Of a stretch of 42,799 bases of DNA, positions 31,107 through 42,799 are shown piece after piece (position 1 is the stretch's first letter; each line of letters opens with the position of its first letter). Position numbers and translations under genes: made by a program. Source of the DNA: Escherichia albertii NBRC 107761 = DSM 17582. GTDB taxonomy: Bacteria; Pseudomonadota; Gammaproteobacteria; Enterobacterales; Enterobacteriaceae. Below the pieces are notes generated by a model. That model ran no database searches. It had not been told where the DNA came from and saw only the letters and a program-made list of their open reading frames with translations. Where the stretch lies: NCBI RefSeq assembly GCF_000759775.1, contig NZ_BBMY01000031.1:1-42799 (forward strand). Direction: 5' to 3'.

Positions 31107-31138
31107 CCACCGACATCCCTGAGGATGCGGTGGCTTTT
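31107..31138. terminator. Terminator after hflC
   Basis: CCACCG-ACATCC and GGATG-CGGTGG form a stem of about 11 bp with a short loop. T-rich runs follow on both strands (CTTTTT plus, TTTTCTTTTTC minus). It lies 27 bases after the hflC stop codon. Confidence 0.85.
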
Positions 31139-31160
31139 TACCTGTACCGCAATCGTTATA

Positions 31161-32165
31161 TTAACGCGTCGTGGAGTTCGGCGTCTTCATATAGCGGAAG
31201 AAATCGCTGTCCGGGCTCATGACCATCACGTCCTGATTACCAGAGAAGCTTTTCTCATAAGCTCGCAGGCTACGGATGAATGCGTAGAAGTCTGGATCCT
31301 GACTGAATGCATCAGCAAACAGTTTGGCAGCTTCGGCATCGCCCTCACCGCGCATGATGCGGCCCTGACGCTCTGCTTCTGCCAGCGTTCTGGTGACTTC
31401 ATAGTCGGCAGTCGCACGCAGTTTTTCTGCTTCTTCCTGACCTTGTGAACGGTGACGACGTGCTACCGCTTCACGCTCGGCGCGCATACGGTTGTAGATC
31501 GCTTCAGATACTTCGGTCGGCAGGTTGATTTGCTTAATTCGCACATCGACAACTTCAATACCCAGCGCCGCCATACTGTTCGGGTTAATCGCAGCAACTT
31601 TACCTTTAGTTTCAGCGGCTACGCGCTCTGCCGCTTCGGCAATGGCGTTATCCGCTGCTGGAGTAGTAACTTCGTCTTCGGTACCCGCAGAACCGGAGTT
31701 CAGCGCATCACGCACTTCCAGGGTCAAGCGACCACGGGAATCAGTGACGATGTCTTTCACGTCCAGACGACCGATTTCAGAACGTAAACGGTCAGAGAAC
31801 TTACGTTTCAACAGCACTTCCGCTTGCGAAATGTCGCCGCCGCCCGTTGCCAGATAGTAACGGCTGAAATCGCTGATGCGCCATTTGATGTAAGAGTCGA
31901 CGATCAGGTCTTTCTTCTCTTTGGTCACAAAGCGATCGGCCTGGTTGTCCATGGTCTGAATACGCGCGTCGAGCATTTTTACCGTTTCAATAAACGGTAT
32001 CTTGAAATGCAGGCCCGGCTCATAAACCAAAGGTTTGTTATCATCGTCACGCAGTACCTTACCAAAACGCAGTGTAATACCGCGCTCACCTTCTTTGACG
32101 ACAAAGACAGACATGTAAAGCACTACCAGCACGATGATGATAATCGCGATAACTGACTTACGCAT
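31161..32165 (-). CDS. hflC: HflC, regulator of FtsH protease
   Basis: HflC has 334 residues and is an SPFH/prohibitin-family protein anchored by an N-terminal membrane segment (VIAIIIIVLVVLYMSVFVV, about 5-23) with a large periplasmic domain. With HflK it forms a cage around FtsH and restrains proteolysis of membrane proteins; it also affects lambda lysogeny. The coiled-coil region is rich in Ala/Glu/Arg (EREAVARRHRSQGQEEAEKL). Two bases separate it from hflK. Confidence 0.97.
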   Translation of the reverse strand: MRKSVIAIIIIVLVVLYMSVFVVKEGERGITLRFGKVLRDDDNKPLVYEPGLHFKIPFIETVKMLDARIQTMDNQADRFVTKEKKDLIVDSYIKWRISDFSRYYLATGGGDISQAEVLLKRKFSDRLRSEIGRLDVKDIVTDSRGRLTLEVRDALNSGSAGTEDEVTTPAADNAIAEAAERVAAETKGKVAAINPNSMAALGIEVVDVRIKQINLPTEVSEAIYNRMRAEREAVARRHRSQGQEEAEKLRATADYEVTRTLAEAERQGRIMRGEGDAEAAKLFADAFSQDPDFYAFIRSLRAYEKSFSGNQDVMVMSPDSDFFRYMKTPNSTTR

Positions 32166-32167
32166 CG

Positions 32168-33427
32168 TTATTCCCCCTGACGCTGGTAGTCATTACGCTG
32201 CGCGTTAGCGCGGCGTTGGTCCATAATATCGCCCTGACTGGTGGACGATGTGTTGCTTACTCCACTGTTCGTGGAGGAAGGCGCTGGCGGCAGGCGCAAC
32301 AAGTTGCTGGCGTTGTTGTCGCTCTTCACCGCAGGCGCATTACCGCCTTTCAGCATCTGGTCTAACGGCAGAACCATCAGGTTGCCGCCTTTGTCGTTAA
32401 CCAGCACTTTGCGGGTATTGCCCAACACTTTTTCCATCGTCTCGATATACAGACGCTCGCGAGTAATTTCCGGCGCGGCTTTATATTCCGGCAGAAGTTT
32501 AGCAAAGCGCGCCACTTCACCCTGAGCTTCCAGGATGGTCTGAGCCTTGTACGCACGCGCCTCTTCGAGGATACGCTGCGCCTGACCGTTCGCACGCGGC
32601 TGAACTTCGTTGGTATACGCTTCTGCTTCACGAATGTATTGCTGTTCGTTTTCACGCGCGGCAATCGCATCGTCAAACGCGGCTTTAACTTCTTCCGGCG
32701 GACGAGCTGCCTGGAAGTTGACGTCCAGCAGAGTGATCCCCATGTCATACGGGCGAATCGTCTCTTCCAGTTCGCGCTGAGTATCGCTACGAATCACAGT
32801 ACGACCTTCCGTCAGAATGCGGTCCATGGTGTATTTACCGATAACCCCACGCAGGGCGCTGTCGGTAGCCTGACGCAGGCTGTCGTCCGGGCTGGTCACG
32901 CTATACAGATATTTTTCTGGATTGGTGACGCGGTACTGCACGTTCATCTCAACGCGCACCACGTTTTCGTCCGACGTCAGCATCACACCGGATGCGGCCA
33001 GTTCACGCACGGCTTCTACGTTCACCGGTTTGACTTCGTCAATAAACGTCGGTTTCCAGTTCAGACCAGGCTCAACCAGATGGCTGAATTTCCCAAAGCG
33101 TGTTACCACGCCGCGTTCGGCTTCTTTAATGGTGTAGAAACCACTGGCCGCCCAGATAATGACAATCGCTGCCGCTGCGATGGTAACGACACGACCGCCA
33201 AGCTGCGGGCGCGGGCCTTGCGATGAACTACCACCGCCAGATCCAGTGCCTTTACCTCCGCCCAGACCACCGAGCTTTTTGCTCAGTTTGCGGAAGATAT
33301 CATCTAAATCAGGTGGCCCTTGATCGCGACCGCCTTTGTTTCCATTTCCCTCAGAGTTGCCGCCAGGTTTGCTGCTTCCCCACGGGTCGCGGTCTTGTCC
33401 GTTATTACCGGGCTGATTCCACGCCAT
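32168..33427 (-). CDS. hflK: HflK, regulator of FtsH protease
   Basis: HflK has 419 residues. A Gly/Asn-rich cytoplasmic start (about 1-75) is followed by a membrane segment (VVTIAAAAIVIIWAASGFY, about 80-98), the SPFH domain (TRFGKFSHLVEPGLNWK) and a helical region. It alternates with HflC in the 24-mer ring around FtsH. The C-terminal tail is Ser/Asn-rich. The start at 33427 gives MAWNQPGNNGQDR, the known N-terminus. Confidence 0.97.
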   Translation of the reverse strand: MAWNQPGNNGQDRDPWGSSKPGGNSEGNGNKGGRDQGPPDLDDIFRKLSKKLGGLGGGKGTGSGGGSSSQGPRPQLGGRVVTIAAAAIVIIWAASGFYTIKEAERGVVTRFGKFSHLVEPGLNWKPTFIDEVKPVNVEAVRELAASGVMLTSDENVVRVEMNVQYRVTNPEKYLYSVTSPDDSLRQATDSALRGVIGKYTMDRILTEGRTVIRSDTQRELEETIRPYDMGITLLDVNFQAARPPEEVKAAFDDAIAARENEQQYIREAEAYTNEVQPRANGQAQRILEEARAYKAQTILEAQGEVARFAKLLPEYKAAPEITRERLYIETMEKVLGNTRKVLVNDKGGNLMVLPLDQMLKGGNAPAVKSDNNASNLLRLPPAPSSTNSGVSNTSSTSQGDIMDQRRANAQRNDYQRQGE

Positions 33428-33512
33428 GTTTGTGCTCCATATTTGTTATGCGGTGATCCCTGTAGTCTTTCGACGCCAGAGGATATGACTCCACGCTTCA
33501 GACGATCGCCGG

Positions 33513-34793
33513 TTAGATCAGGTAATCGATCAACGCCGGTTCTTGTTTACAGAGGCGACGCCAGTCAACGATCGGCATACGAACTTGCAGACTTACGCTG
33601 CCGTCTTCCTCCATCCACTCTTTTTCTATTGCCTGAAGCTGATAAAAACGACTTCTCAGACGCCCTTCCTGCGGCGGCAAACGCAATGTATGCTGCGCCA
33701 CCTCACCGGAAAGTCGCTCCGTCAAAGCCTGAAAAAGCTGTGGTATCCCCGCTCCGGTCTGCGCGGAAAGCCAGACACGGATCGGTTTGTTTTCTTCATC
33801 TCTGTCAATACGCGGTTCGAAATCGTCCAGCATATCGATCTTGTTCATCACCAGCAGGGTTGGGATCTCGTGAGCATCGATCTCTTCAAGAACCGTATTC
33901 ACCGCTTCGATGTTTTCTTGTACACGCACATCTGCCGCATCAATCACATGCAACAGCAGCGTGGCTTGCCGCGTCTCTTGCAACGTGGCTTTAAACGCCG
34001 CCACCAGATCGTGAGGCAAATGGCGAATAAACCCAACGGTATCCGCCAGCACGGTTTCACCGACATCCGCGACGTCAATACGCCGCAACGTCGGGTCGAG
34101 GGTGGCAAACAACTGGTCTGCCGCGTAGACCCGCGCTTCGGTGATGCGATTGAAAAGGGTGGATTTACCGGCGTTGGTATATCCCACCAGCGAAACAGTA
34201 GGAACGTCGGCTTTGATACGCGATTGCCGCCCCTGCTCACGCTGCTTTTCAACTCTTTCCAGGCGCGACTGTATCTGTACGATGCGATTACGCAACAAAC
34301 GACGGTCGGTTTCGAGCTGGGTTTCACCCGGGCCACGTAAACCTATCCCGCCTTTCTGTCTTTCAAGGTGGGTCCAGCCACGCACCAGGCGCGTAGCCAG
34401 ATGGCGCAGCTGCGCCAGCTCAACCTGCAACTTACCTTCATGGGTACGCGCACGTTGGGCAAAAATATCTAAAATAAGACCAGTGCGGTCGATAACACGA
34501 CACTCGCACAAACGCTCAAGGTTACGCTCCTGTGCCGGGCTTAATGCATGGTCAAAAAGAACGACCGAAGCACCCGTCGCTTTTACAGCTTCCGCAATTT
34601 CAACGGCTTTACCTTCACCAACAAAATACTTTGGGTGCGGCGCTTTACGGCTACCGGTAATCACCTGCAATGCTTCGACACCGGCGGAAGAGACCAGAGA
34701 TTCGAACTCCTGGAGGTCTTCCATATCTTTGTCTTGCGTAAAATAGATGTGTACCAGTACCGCCTGCTCACCAGCATCATAACGGTCAAACAA
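33513..34793 (-). CDS. hflX: Ribosome-associated GTPase HflX
   Basis: HflX has 426 residues and is an OBG-like GTPase that splits stalled 70S ribosomes, notably after heat stress. The N-terminal HflX domain contains a Gly/Arg-rich loop ([18 protein letters not shown]). The G domain has the P-loop [14 protein letters not shown] near residue 205, [10 protein letters not shown] and NKIDML. It lies between hfq and hflK, with 85 bp to hflK. Confidence 0.97.
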   Translation of the reverse strand: MFDRYDAGEQAVLVHIYFTQDKDMEDLQEFESLVSSAGVEALQVITGSRKAPHPKYFVGEGKAVEIAEAVKATGASVVLFDHALSPAQERNLERLCECRVIDRTGLILDIFAQRARTHEGKLQVELAQLRHLATRLVRGWTHLERQKGGIGLRGPGETQLETDRRLLRNRIVQIQSRLERVEKQREQGRQSRIKADVPTVSLVGYTNAGKSTLFNRITEARVYAADQLFATLDPTLRRIDVADVGETVLADTVGFIRHLPHDLVAAFKATLQETRQATLLLHVIDAADVRVQENIEAVNTVLEEIDAHEIPTLLVMNKIDMLDDFEPRIDRDEENKPIRVWLSAQTGAGIPQLFQALTERLSGEVAQHTLRLPPQEGRLRSRFYQLQAIEKEWMEEDGSVSLQVRMPIVDWRRLCKQEPALIDYLI

Positions 34794-34849
34794 GCGTATA
34801 ACCCTCTAAATAGATCAGCGGGGAACGCAGGATCGCTGGCTCCCCGTGT

Positions 34850-35190
<341 letters not shown>

Positions 35191-35263
35191 TTATATGCTT
35201 ATTTGTACTTTGAACCTTTCGATTCTGAAAAAATTGCGCACGATACGCCTCAATTGTACACAT

Positions 35264-36214
35264 TCAGCCTGCGATAGCACCAACAACCTGTAATACTTCG
35301 TCACGCGCTTGTTCTGGTTTTTCACTGTCAAGCCAGTGAACCCCTTCCCAACCACGCAACCAGGTTATTTGCCGCTTCGCCAACTGTCTCGTGGCGCAAA
35401 CACCTCGATAAACCATTTCATCGTATGAGATTTCGCCTTCAAGGTAAGACCACATCTGGCGATACCCCACGCAACGAATGGAAGGCAAGTCCGTATGCAA
35501 ATCTCCTCGGGCAAAAAGCGCCCGGACTTCTGCTTCAAAACCTGAAGCCAACATCTGATGAAAACGCTGCTCAATTCGTTGATGGAGCAGTTCACGGCTC
35601 GCCGGGGCGATGGCGAACTGATGCACCTGATACGGTAGAGCGTCTCCTGACGTTTGCGTCAGTTCCGTTAAAGTTTTACCCGAAATGAAAAAAACTTCCA
35701 GTGCCCGGGAAAGCCTTTGTGGATCATTTGGATGAATCCTTGCTGCCGCAACCGGATCAATCTCCTGAAGTTGACGATGCAATGACTCCCAACCTTGCTC
35801 TGCCGCCTGTTGCTCAATTCTGGCCCGCACTTCCGGGTCCGCCGACGGTAGCGGCGACAACCCTTCCAGCAACGCCTTGAAATACAACATCGTACCGCCC
35901 ACTAACAGTGGGATGCGCCCCGCAGCCGTAATATCTGCCATTTCCGCCAACGCATCGCGGCGAAAATCAGCAGCCGAATAAACCTGCGACGGATCGCGAA
36001 TATCCAGCAATCGGTGCGGCGCGACGAGTAACTCTTCAGCATTCGGCTTCGCCGTTCCGATATCCATCCCCTTGTAAATAAGGGCAGAATCAACGCTTAT
36101 CAACTCTACTGGTAAAATTTTACGCAGCTCAATGGCTAACGCCGTTTTACCGGAGGCCGTCGGCCCCATCAAAAAAATCGCCTTAGGCAGGCTCGCCTTA
36201 CTGATATCACTCAT
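35264..36214 (-). CDS. miaA: tRNA dimethylallyltransferase MiaA
   Basis: MiaA has 316 residues and adds the dimethylallyl group to the N6 of A37 in tRNAs that read UNN codons. The P-loop is GPTASGKT (17-24), followed by [18 protein letters not shown], the family signature. The insertion domain (about 120-200) binds the anticodon arm. Its start overlaps the end of mutL by 8 bp. Confidence 0.97.
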   Translation of the reverse strand: MSDISKASLPKAIFLMGPTASGKTALAIELRKILPVELISVDSALIYKGMDIGTAKPNAEELLVAPHRLLDIRDPSQVYSAADFRRDALAEMADITAAGRIPLLVGGTMLYFKALLEGLSPLPSADPEVRARIEQQAAEQGWESLHRQLQEIDPVAAARIHPNDPQRLSRALEVFFISGKTLTELTQTSGDALPYQVHQFAIAPASRELLHQRIEQRFHQMLASGFEAEVRALFARGDLHTDLPSIRCVGYRQMWSYLEGEISYDEMVYRGVCATRQLAKRQITWLRGWEGVHWLDSEKPEQARDEVLQVVGAIAG

Positions 36215-38054
36215 CTTTCAGGGCTTTTATCGCCGGATGTAAATCAACAGATTGTAACAGACCACCCGGCGGCGTTTTCACAAGCTGCGGACATAATCGT
36301 TCGACGTCCGCCAGCAGGGTAATGGCCTGCGCCATTGACCACTGTGCATGTTCGCTCATCAGATTTCGTGCAATCCACTGCGCAATATTGCCAGGTTCGA
36401 ATACGGACTGCTTCGCCAGGTAGCCTATCAGTTCAGGAATCAAGATTTGTAAATTTTGTTGGCGTAAGGGTAAAGGCACGGCCCTGATGGTCACATACTG
36501 CGCATCGGACTGAAATTCGATGCCTAATTCTGCCAGCGCCGACTGCGCTTTTTCTAATGCCGATTTTTCTTCACCTGAGACTTTTAACCGCAATGGAATG
36601 AGCAACGGCTGGGCGCAAACCGGTACTTCGCCCGGCGTCAGTTGCGCCTGACGCAACCAGCGCTCCGCCACAGGCAGAGATAGAAGAGAAATTTTTCCAT
36701 CTCGATCCAGTAATGCACAGTCAGAATGGACGATAGTCAGTACTCGACCAAAACTCTGGCTGTTCGCTGCAAGTGCAGGTTCCTGCGCTTCTGGCGCTTT
36801 TGGTTTTTGCATCGACGCGGGCGTTTGCAAAAGCTGGCGATACACTTCACCTTGCTGTTTCTGGTAGCCAGGCTGCGCATTCGGCCATGTGGCAGCCTGG
36901 CGACTGCCTGCGGCTGGCGCAGGAGAGTAGCGCGGAGCTGCAGGCTCACGAACTGCCGGTTCTGCAAAATGATTACGCCCTGCCGCCACGCGGTTTTCCG
37001 GGATGGCGCGCGGTGCAGATTGTGGTTCATCGTCAAGCGGCAGCGGCGTTTCCAGTTGCTGTTGTAGCACGCTCAGCACGCCCTGATAGATAAAGTCATG
37101 CACCAAACGCGACTGATGAAAACGCACTTCGTGTTTTGCCGGATGGACGTTGACGTCCACCTGATGTGGGTCGATCTCCAGATACAGCACAAACGCCGGT
37201 TGCTGATCGGCCCCCAGTTTGTCTTCGCAGGCCTGGCGGATCGCATGATTGATCAGGCGATCGCGCATCATTCGACCATTCACATAACAATACTGAATTT
37301 CTGCCAGCGCGGGCGTAGTGTAATTCGGATCAGCCACCCAGCCGCGTAGCGTGAGATCGCCGTGCTGCCATGCAATCGCCAGCGCTTGTTCGAGAAAAGC
37401 GGTGCCGCAAATCGCGCCTAAGCGCCGTTCTTTTTGCCCATTCTCCGGTACTGCACGGTACTGGCGTACAATTTTACCGTTATGCGACAGATTGATAGTG
37501 ACGTCGAAACGTGCCAGCGCAATGCGGCGGATGATTTCATCAATATGGTTAAATTCGGTTTTCTCAGTGCGCAGGAATTTGCGCCGCGCCGGAGTGTTGT
37601 AGAACAGATCCAACACTTCCAGCGTCGTCCCCACCGGATGGGCGGCAGGTTTGACCGTCACATCCATATCGCGCCCTTCAGCATAAGCCTGCCAGGCTTC
37701 CTGCTGTTCTGCAGTGCGCGAAGTGAGCGTCAAACGGGAAACCGAACTGATACTTGCCAGCGCCTCACCGCGAAAACCCAGGCTGATAATGGCTTCGAGA
37801 TCGTCCAGAGAGGCGATTTTACTGGTGGCATGGCGAGCCAGCGCCAGCGCCAGCTCGTCTTTTTTGATACCGCAACCGTTATCACGAATGCGGATAAGTT
37901 TCGCCCCGCCGCGTTCGATATCAATATCGATACGTGTCGCACCCGCATCGAGACTATTTTCCACCAGTTCTTTGACTACCGACGCAGGTCGCTCGACCAC
38001 CTCACCTGCGGCAATCTGGTTCGCCAGTTGTGGCGGTAAGACCTGAATTGGCAT
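36207..38054 (-). CDS. mutL: DNA mismatch repair protein MutL
   Basis: MutL has 615 residues and links MutS recognition to MutH and UvrD. The N-terminal GHKL ATPase has Glu29 and Asn33 in [17 protein letters not shown] and GFRGEAL. A Pro/Gln/Ala-rich linker (about 335-430) leads to the C-terminal dimerisation domain. There is no endonuclease motif, as expected where MutH exists. I chose the ATG at 38054, one codon after the first, to give MPIQVLPPQ. Confidence 0.97.
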   Translation of the reverse strand: MPIQVLPPQLANQIAAGEVVERPASVVKELVENSLDAGATRIDIDIERGGAKLIRIRDNGCGIKKDELALALARHATSKIASLDDLEAIISLGFRGEALASISSVSRLTLTSRTAEQQEAWQAYAEGRDMDVTVKPAAHPVGTTLEVLDLFYNTPARRKFLRTEKTEFNHIDEIIRRIALARFDVTINLSHNGKIVRQYRAVPENGQKERRLGAICGTAFLEQALAIAWQHGDLTLRGWVADPNYTTPALAEIQYCYVNGRMMRDRLINHAIRQACEDKLGADQQPAFVLYLEIDPHQVDVNVHPAKHEVRFHQSRLVHDFIYQGVLSVLQQQLETPLPLDDEPQSAPRAIPENRVAAGRNHFAEPAVREPAAPRYSPAPAAGSRQAATWPNAQPGYQKQQGEVYRQLLQTPASMQKPKAPEAQEPALAANSQSFGRVLTIVHSDCALLDRDGKISLLSLPVAERWLRQAQLTPGEVPVCAQPLLIPLRLKVSGEEKSALEKAQSALAELGIEFQSDAQYVTIRAVPLPLRQQNLQILIPELIGYLAKQSVFEPGNIAQWIARNLMSEHAQWSMAQAITLLADVERLCPQLVKTPPGGLLQSVDLHPAIKALKDE

Positions 38055-38063
38055 CAATCATCC

Positions 38064-39395
38064 TTAGTTTGGCAGCGTGCGATCTGGTGTCGTCGCCGTA
38101 CTGGCGGTTTGTGCTGTTGCACCTTGTGGCGCAGACTGCATCGGATGCGCAAGGAAATAATTGCGCAGACCGCTGTACATGGCTTCGGCCAATTGTTGTT
38201 GGTAACCGTCGCTCGCCAGCAAACGTTCTTCACTGTTGTTGCTGATAAAACCGGTTTCAACCAGTACGGATGGGATATCCGGCGAACGCAGAACGCCAAG
38301 GCTGGCGTGCTCTGGTCGGCGTTTATGTATTTCGCCAATGCGTTGCAACTGGCTGATCATACTGGTCGCCACATCATACCCTACCCGCTGAGAATGACCG
38401 AACTGTAAATCCAGCACCGCCTGGCTTAAATACGGGTCTGACTGACTGTTCGCCAGCACATCGCCCGCCCCGCCCAGTAGCTCCGACTGTTTCTCATGCT
38501 GTTCCAGCCAGTTTGCCATTTCGCTGTTCGCGCGACGGTTAGAGAGCACCCATACGGAAGCGCCGCTCGCGCTGCGATTCGGTGCGGCATCGGCGTGAAT
38601 CGACACCAGGAAATTGGCGTTTTGCTTACGTGCGACGTCGCTGCGCCCCATTACCGAGATAAAGTAGTCTCCGTCACGGGTTAAAACGCCCTTAAACATC
38701 GGATCGTCATTGAGCAAAGTGCGCAATTTACGGGCGATGGCGATAGTGACATTTTTCTCCCGCGTACCGCCTGGGCCAATAGCGCCGGGGTCCTGGCCGC
38801 CGTGCCCGGCATCAATGGCGATAACAATTTTATCGCCAGTGTTAGGCGTCGTGCGGGCTGCCGGACGCGTTACCGTATTACTACTGATGACGCCAGTAGT
38901 CCGGTTGCTATCAGTTTTAAACGGATTACGCGCTGGCTCGCTTACGCGCGGTGCGACAACCGCAGGCGTTTCAACACGTTTGGCAACCACTGGCGGCGGC
39001 GGTGGCGGCACATCGGCATTAATCGTAAAGACAACGGTGTAATTGCTACCATTCTGGCGCTTCACCGCTTCGGTTTTACCATTTTCGGTGAGGTCGACCA
39101 CCAGCCGCAACGTTTGTGCATCTTTTGGCGTGCCGGAACGAATAGCTTTCACCAGATTGTTGCCGCTAAACAACAACGGCAGCCCCTGTATTACGCCAGT
39201 TTGTTTGATATCCAGCGCCACAGTACGTTTGTTTTGATGACTAAACGCATAATCAGGATCGCCAATAAAACTCAACGTTATTCGCGCCTGTTGATTGCCA
39301 TTAGAAACCTGAATATCAGAGAGCGTCGCGGCGCCAGCCTGCGCGCACAGCAGCAGCAACGTCGCTACCAACCAATTTCTGATGCGATACATCAT
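38064..39395 (-). CDS. amiB: N-acetylmuramoyl-L-alanine amidase AmiB
   Basis: AmiB has 443 residues and is a periplasmic zinc amidase that splits septal peptidoglycan during cell separation, activated by EnvC. It has a signal peptide ([14 protein letters not shown]), an AMIN domain (about 25-125), a poly-Pro linker (VPPPPPPVV), and the Amidase_3 domain, with [16 protein letters not shown], the GTREKNV Glu, SIHADAAP and the late Glu in VETGFISN. The start at 39395 (MMYRIRNW) has AGGTGG upstream. The signal-peptide end and Pro run differ slightly from K-12 as I remember it. Confidence 0.96.
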   Translation of the reverse strand: MMYRIRNWLVATLLLLCAQAGAATLSDIQVSNGNQQARITLSFIGDPDYAFSHQNKRTVALDIKQTGVIQGLPLLFSGNNLVKAIRSGTPKDAQTLRLVVDLTENGKTEAVKRQNGSNYTVVFTINADVPPPPPPVVAKRVETPAVVAPRVSEPARNPFKTDSNRTTGVISSNTVTRPAARTTPNTGDKIVIAIDAGHGGQDPGAIGPGGTREKNVTIAIARKLRTLLNDDPMFKGVLTRDGDYFISVMGRSDVARKQNANFLVSIHADAAPNRSASGASVWVLSNRRANSEMANWLEQHEKQSELLGGAGDVLANSQSDPYLSQAVLDLQFGHSQRVGYDVATSMISQLQRIGEIHKRRPEHASLGVLRSPDIPSVLVETGFISNNSEERLLASDGYQQQLAEAMYSGLRNYFLAHPMQSAPQGATAQTASTATTPDRTLPN

Positions 39396-39413
39396 CCCGC
39401 CACCTTTCAAAGG

Positions 39414-41392
<1,979 letters not shown>

Positions 41393-41394
<2 letters not shown>

Positions 41395-42532
41395 GTCAGA
41401 GCCCCTCGATCTCAATCAGTTAGCGCAAAATATTAAACAATGGGGGCTGGAACTGGGCTTTCAGCAGGTAGGTATTACCGATACCGATCTCAGCGAGTCC
41501 GAGCCCAAACTACAGGCATGGCTGGACAAACAATACCACGGCGAAATGGACTGGATGGCGCGTCACGGTATGCTGCGCGCCCGCCCCCACGAGTTATTGC
41601 CTGGTACGCTGCGCGTGATCAGCGTGCGGATGAATTATCTGCCTGCCAACGCCGCGTTTGCCAGCACGCTGAAAAATCCCAAACTCGGCTATGTTAGCCG
41701 TTATGCACTGGGTCGTGACTATCACAAACTTCTGCGCAACCGACTCAAAAAGCTGGGCGAGATGATTCAGCAACATTGTGTTTCGCTGAATTTTAGACCG
41801 TTTGTCGATTCTGCGCCTATTCTCGAGCGCCCGTTAGCTGAAAAAGCGGGGCTGGGCTGGACAGGTAAGCACTCACTTGTCCTCAATCGCGAAGCTGGTT
41901 CGTTCTTCTTTTTAGGTGAATTGCTGGTCAATATTCCGCTGCCCGTGGATCAACCGGTCGAGGAAGGATGCGGTAAATGCGTGGCCTGCATGACGATTTG
42001 CCCGACCGGCGCCATCGTCGAGCCATATACTGTCGATGCTCGCCGTTGTATTTCTTATCTGACGATTGAACTGGAAGGGGCTATCCCGGAAGAGCTGCGG
42101 CCGTTAATGGGAAATCGTATTTACGGTTGCGATGACTGCCAGCTTATCTGCCCGTGGAATCGCTATTCGCAACTCACGACAGAAGACGATTTCAGCCCGC
42201 GTAAGCCGCTACACGCACCGGAACTCATTGAGTTATTCGCCTGGAGCGAAGAGACGTTTTTAAAAGTCACGGAAGGATCGGCGATTCGCCGTATAGGTCA
42301 CCTGCGTTGGCTGCGTAATATCGCCGTAGCATTAGGCAATGCCCCCTGGGATGAAACGATTTTGACAGCGCTGGAAAGCCGTAAAGGTGAGCACCCACTT
42401 CTTGATGAGCACATAGCGTGGGCGATTGCGCAGCAAATCGAGAGACGAAATGCGTGCGTAGTCGAAGTGCAATTGCCGAAAAAACAGCGTCTGGTGAGAG
42501 TGATTGAAAAGGGGTTGCCGCGTGACGCCTGA
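41393..42532 (+). CDS. queG: Epoxyqueuosine reductase QueG
   Basis: QueG has 379 residues and is a cobalamin-dependent iron-sulfur enzyme that reduces epoxyqueuosine to queuosine in tRNA. The two 4Fe-4S sites are read from CGKCVACMTICP (Cys193, 196, 199, 203) and CDDCQLICP (Cys246, 249, 253) with Cys219 in ARRCISYL. Asp139 in FVDSAPILERP is the likely acid. HEAT-like repeats fill the C-terminus. The start at 41393 (MSEPLDLNQ) is the known one; the longer open frame runs into nnr. Confidence 0.96.
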
Positions 42533-42617
42533 TTCATCCACAGCTTGTGAATAAAAATAAAAACGCATTGCAATTCAAGCCGGAAAAAATCGTCAAGTGA
42601 TCGATACGACAAAATAC

Positions 42618-42695
42618 AATCTTAATTTTTAAGTTATATATCAATTAGTTAAGAAAATACCATTCACCGTACGAAGCTTTTCTAAAATTAAGATT
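42618..42695. repeat. 12-bp perfect inverted repeat flanking the IHF site
   Basis: AATCTTAATTTT (42618-42629) and AAAATTAAGATT (42684-42695) are exact reverse complements separated by 54 bp. The IHF site sits between them, so IHF bending could bring the arms together. It may also be a chance feature of AT-rich DNA. Confidence 0.7.
42639..42651 (+). promoter_or_regulatory. Perfect IHF consensus in datA
   Basis: TATCAATTAGTTA fits WATCAA-N4-TTR at every fixed position. IHF binding at datA is known to drive DnaA-ATP hydrolysis. The site lies between the two arms of a 12-bp inverted repeat (42618-42629 and 42684-42695). Confidence 0.75.
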
Positions 42696-42799
42696 TTAAC
42701 CTGAACCTGTGGATAACTCTGTTTACAACAGTTTTCCAGAAACAACAAAAGCCAACAATAACGCATCGCGTCGCTGTGGATATTTTATTGAGATAAGAA

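Larger units (their letters stand above)
42533..42799. other. datA: Probable datA locus (partial): DnaA boxes and IHF site
   Basis: This gene-free stretch after queG holds one perfect DnaA box, TTATCCACA (42708-42716, minus), a TTATTCACA box (42546-42554, minus) and two one-mismatch boxes, TCATCCACA (42534-42542, plus) and ATATCCACA (42775-42783, minus). A perfect IHF consensus, TATCAATTAGTTA, lies at 42639-42651. In E. coli the DnaA-titration and DnaA-ATP-hydrolysis locus datA lies between queG and glyVXY, which matches position and content. The window ends before the tRNA genes. Confidence 0.8.

Overview
The window is chromosomal DNA from Escherichia, almost certainly an E. coli strain that is not K-12-like. 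Nearly every core gene can be read through as the E. coli protein with only scattered substitutions. The order is cycA, fklB, ytfB, [island], rplI-rpsR-priB-rpsF, yjfY, ulaFEDCBA/ulaG, ulaR, yjfP, bsmA, yjfN, aidB, yjfC remnant, rlmB-rnr-nsrR, purA, yjeT, hflC-hflK-hflX-hfq-miaA-mutL-amiB-tsaE-nnr, queG, which is the E. coli 94-95 minute region written in reverse of the usual K-12 orientation. Comparisons with K-12 are from memory, not from a search.

Left part (1-4120): a secreted DKNYY-repeat protein cut by the window edge, the glycine/D-serine/D-alanine permease cycA, the peptidyl-prolyl isomerase fklB and the divisome-associated ytfB.

Metabolic island (4104-12382): between ytfB and rplI, where K-12 carries yjfZ and ytfA, there is a regulator plus catabolic operon. 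It consists of a TetR-type regulator, divergent from an SDR dehydrogenase, a xylose-isomerase-like TIM barrel, a crotonase, a family I CoA-transferase, a large fumarate-reductase-like flavoprotein and an MFS transporter of the hexuronate/anion type. The first five enzymes are packed with gaps of 9 nt or less. The set reads as import of an organic acid, CoA activation, oxidation or dehydration and reduction of a C=C bond. The substrate is unknown, and this is the most interesting part of the window. The divergent promoter carries a 14-bp palindrome and a CRP-like site.

Middle (12438-24766): the S6-PriB-S18-L9 ribosomal operon with its autoregulatory leader, the complete L-ascorbate (ula) regulon, and small YhcN/DUF1471 proteins. 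One of these, bsmA, is broken by two nonsense codons.

Deletion scar (24850-25410): yjfI-yjfM are absent, and yjfC survives only as a decayed 3' fragment abutting the rlmB terminator.

Right part (25457-42532): the nsrR-rnr-rlmB operon, purA, and the long amiB-mutL-miaA-hfq-hflX-hflK-hflC superoperon with tsaE and nnr, divergent from queG. The last 267 bases hold several DnaA boxes, a perfect IHF consensus and a 12-bp inverted repeat, and match the expected position of datA, the DnaA-titration/inactivation locus. No tRNA, rRNA, IS element, prophage or CRISPR array was seen.
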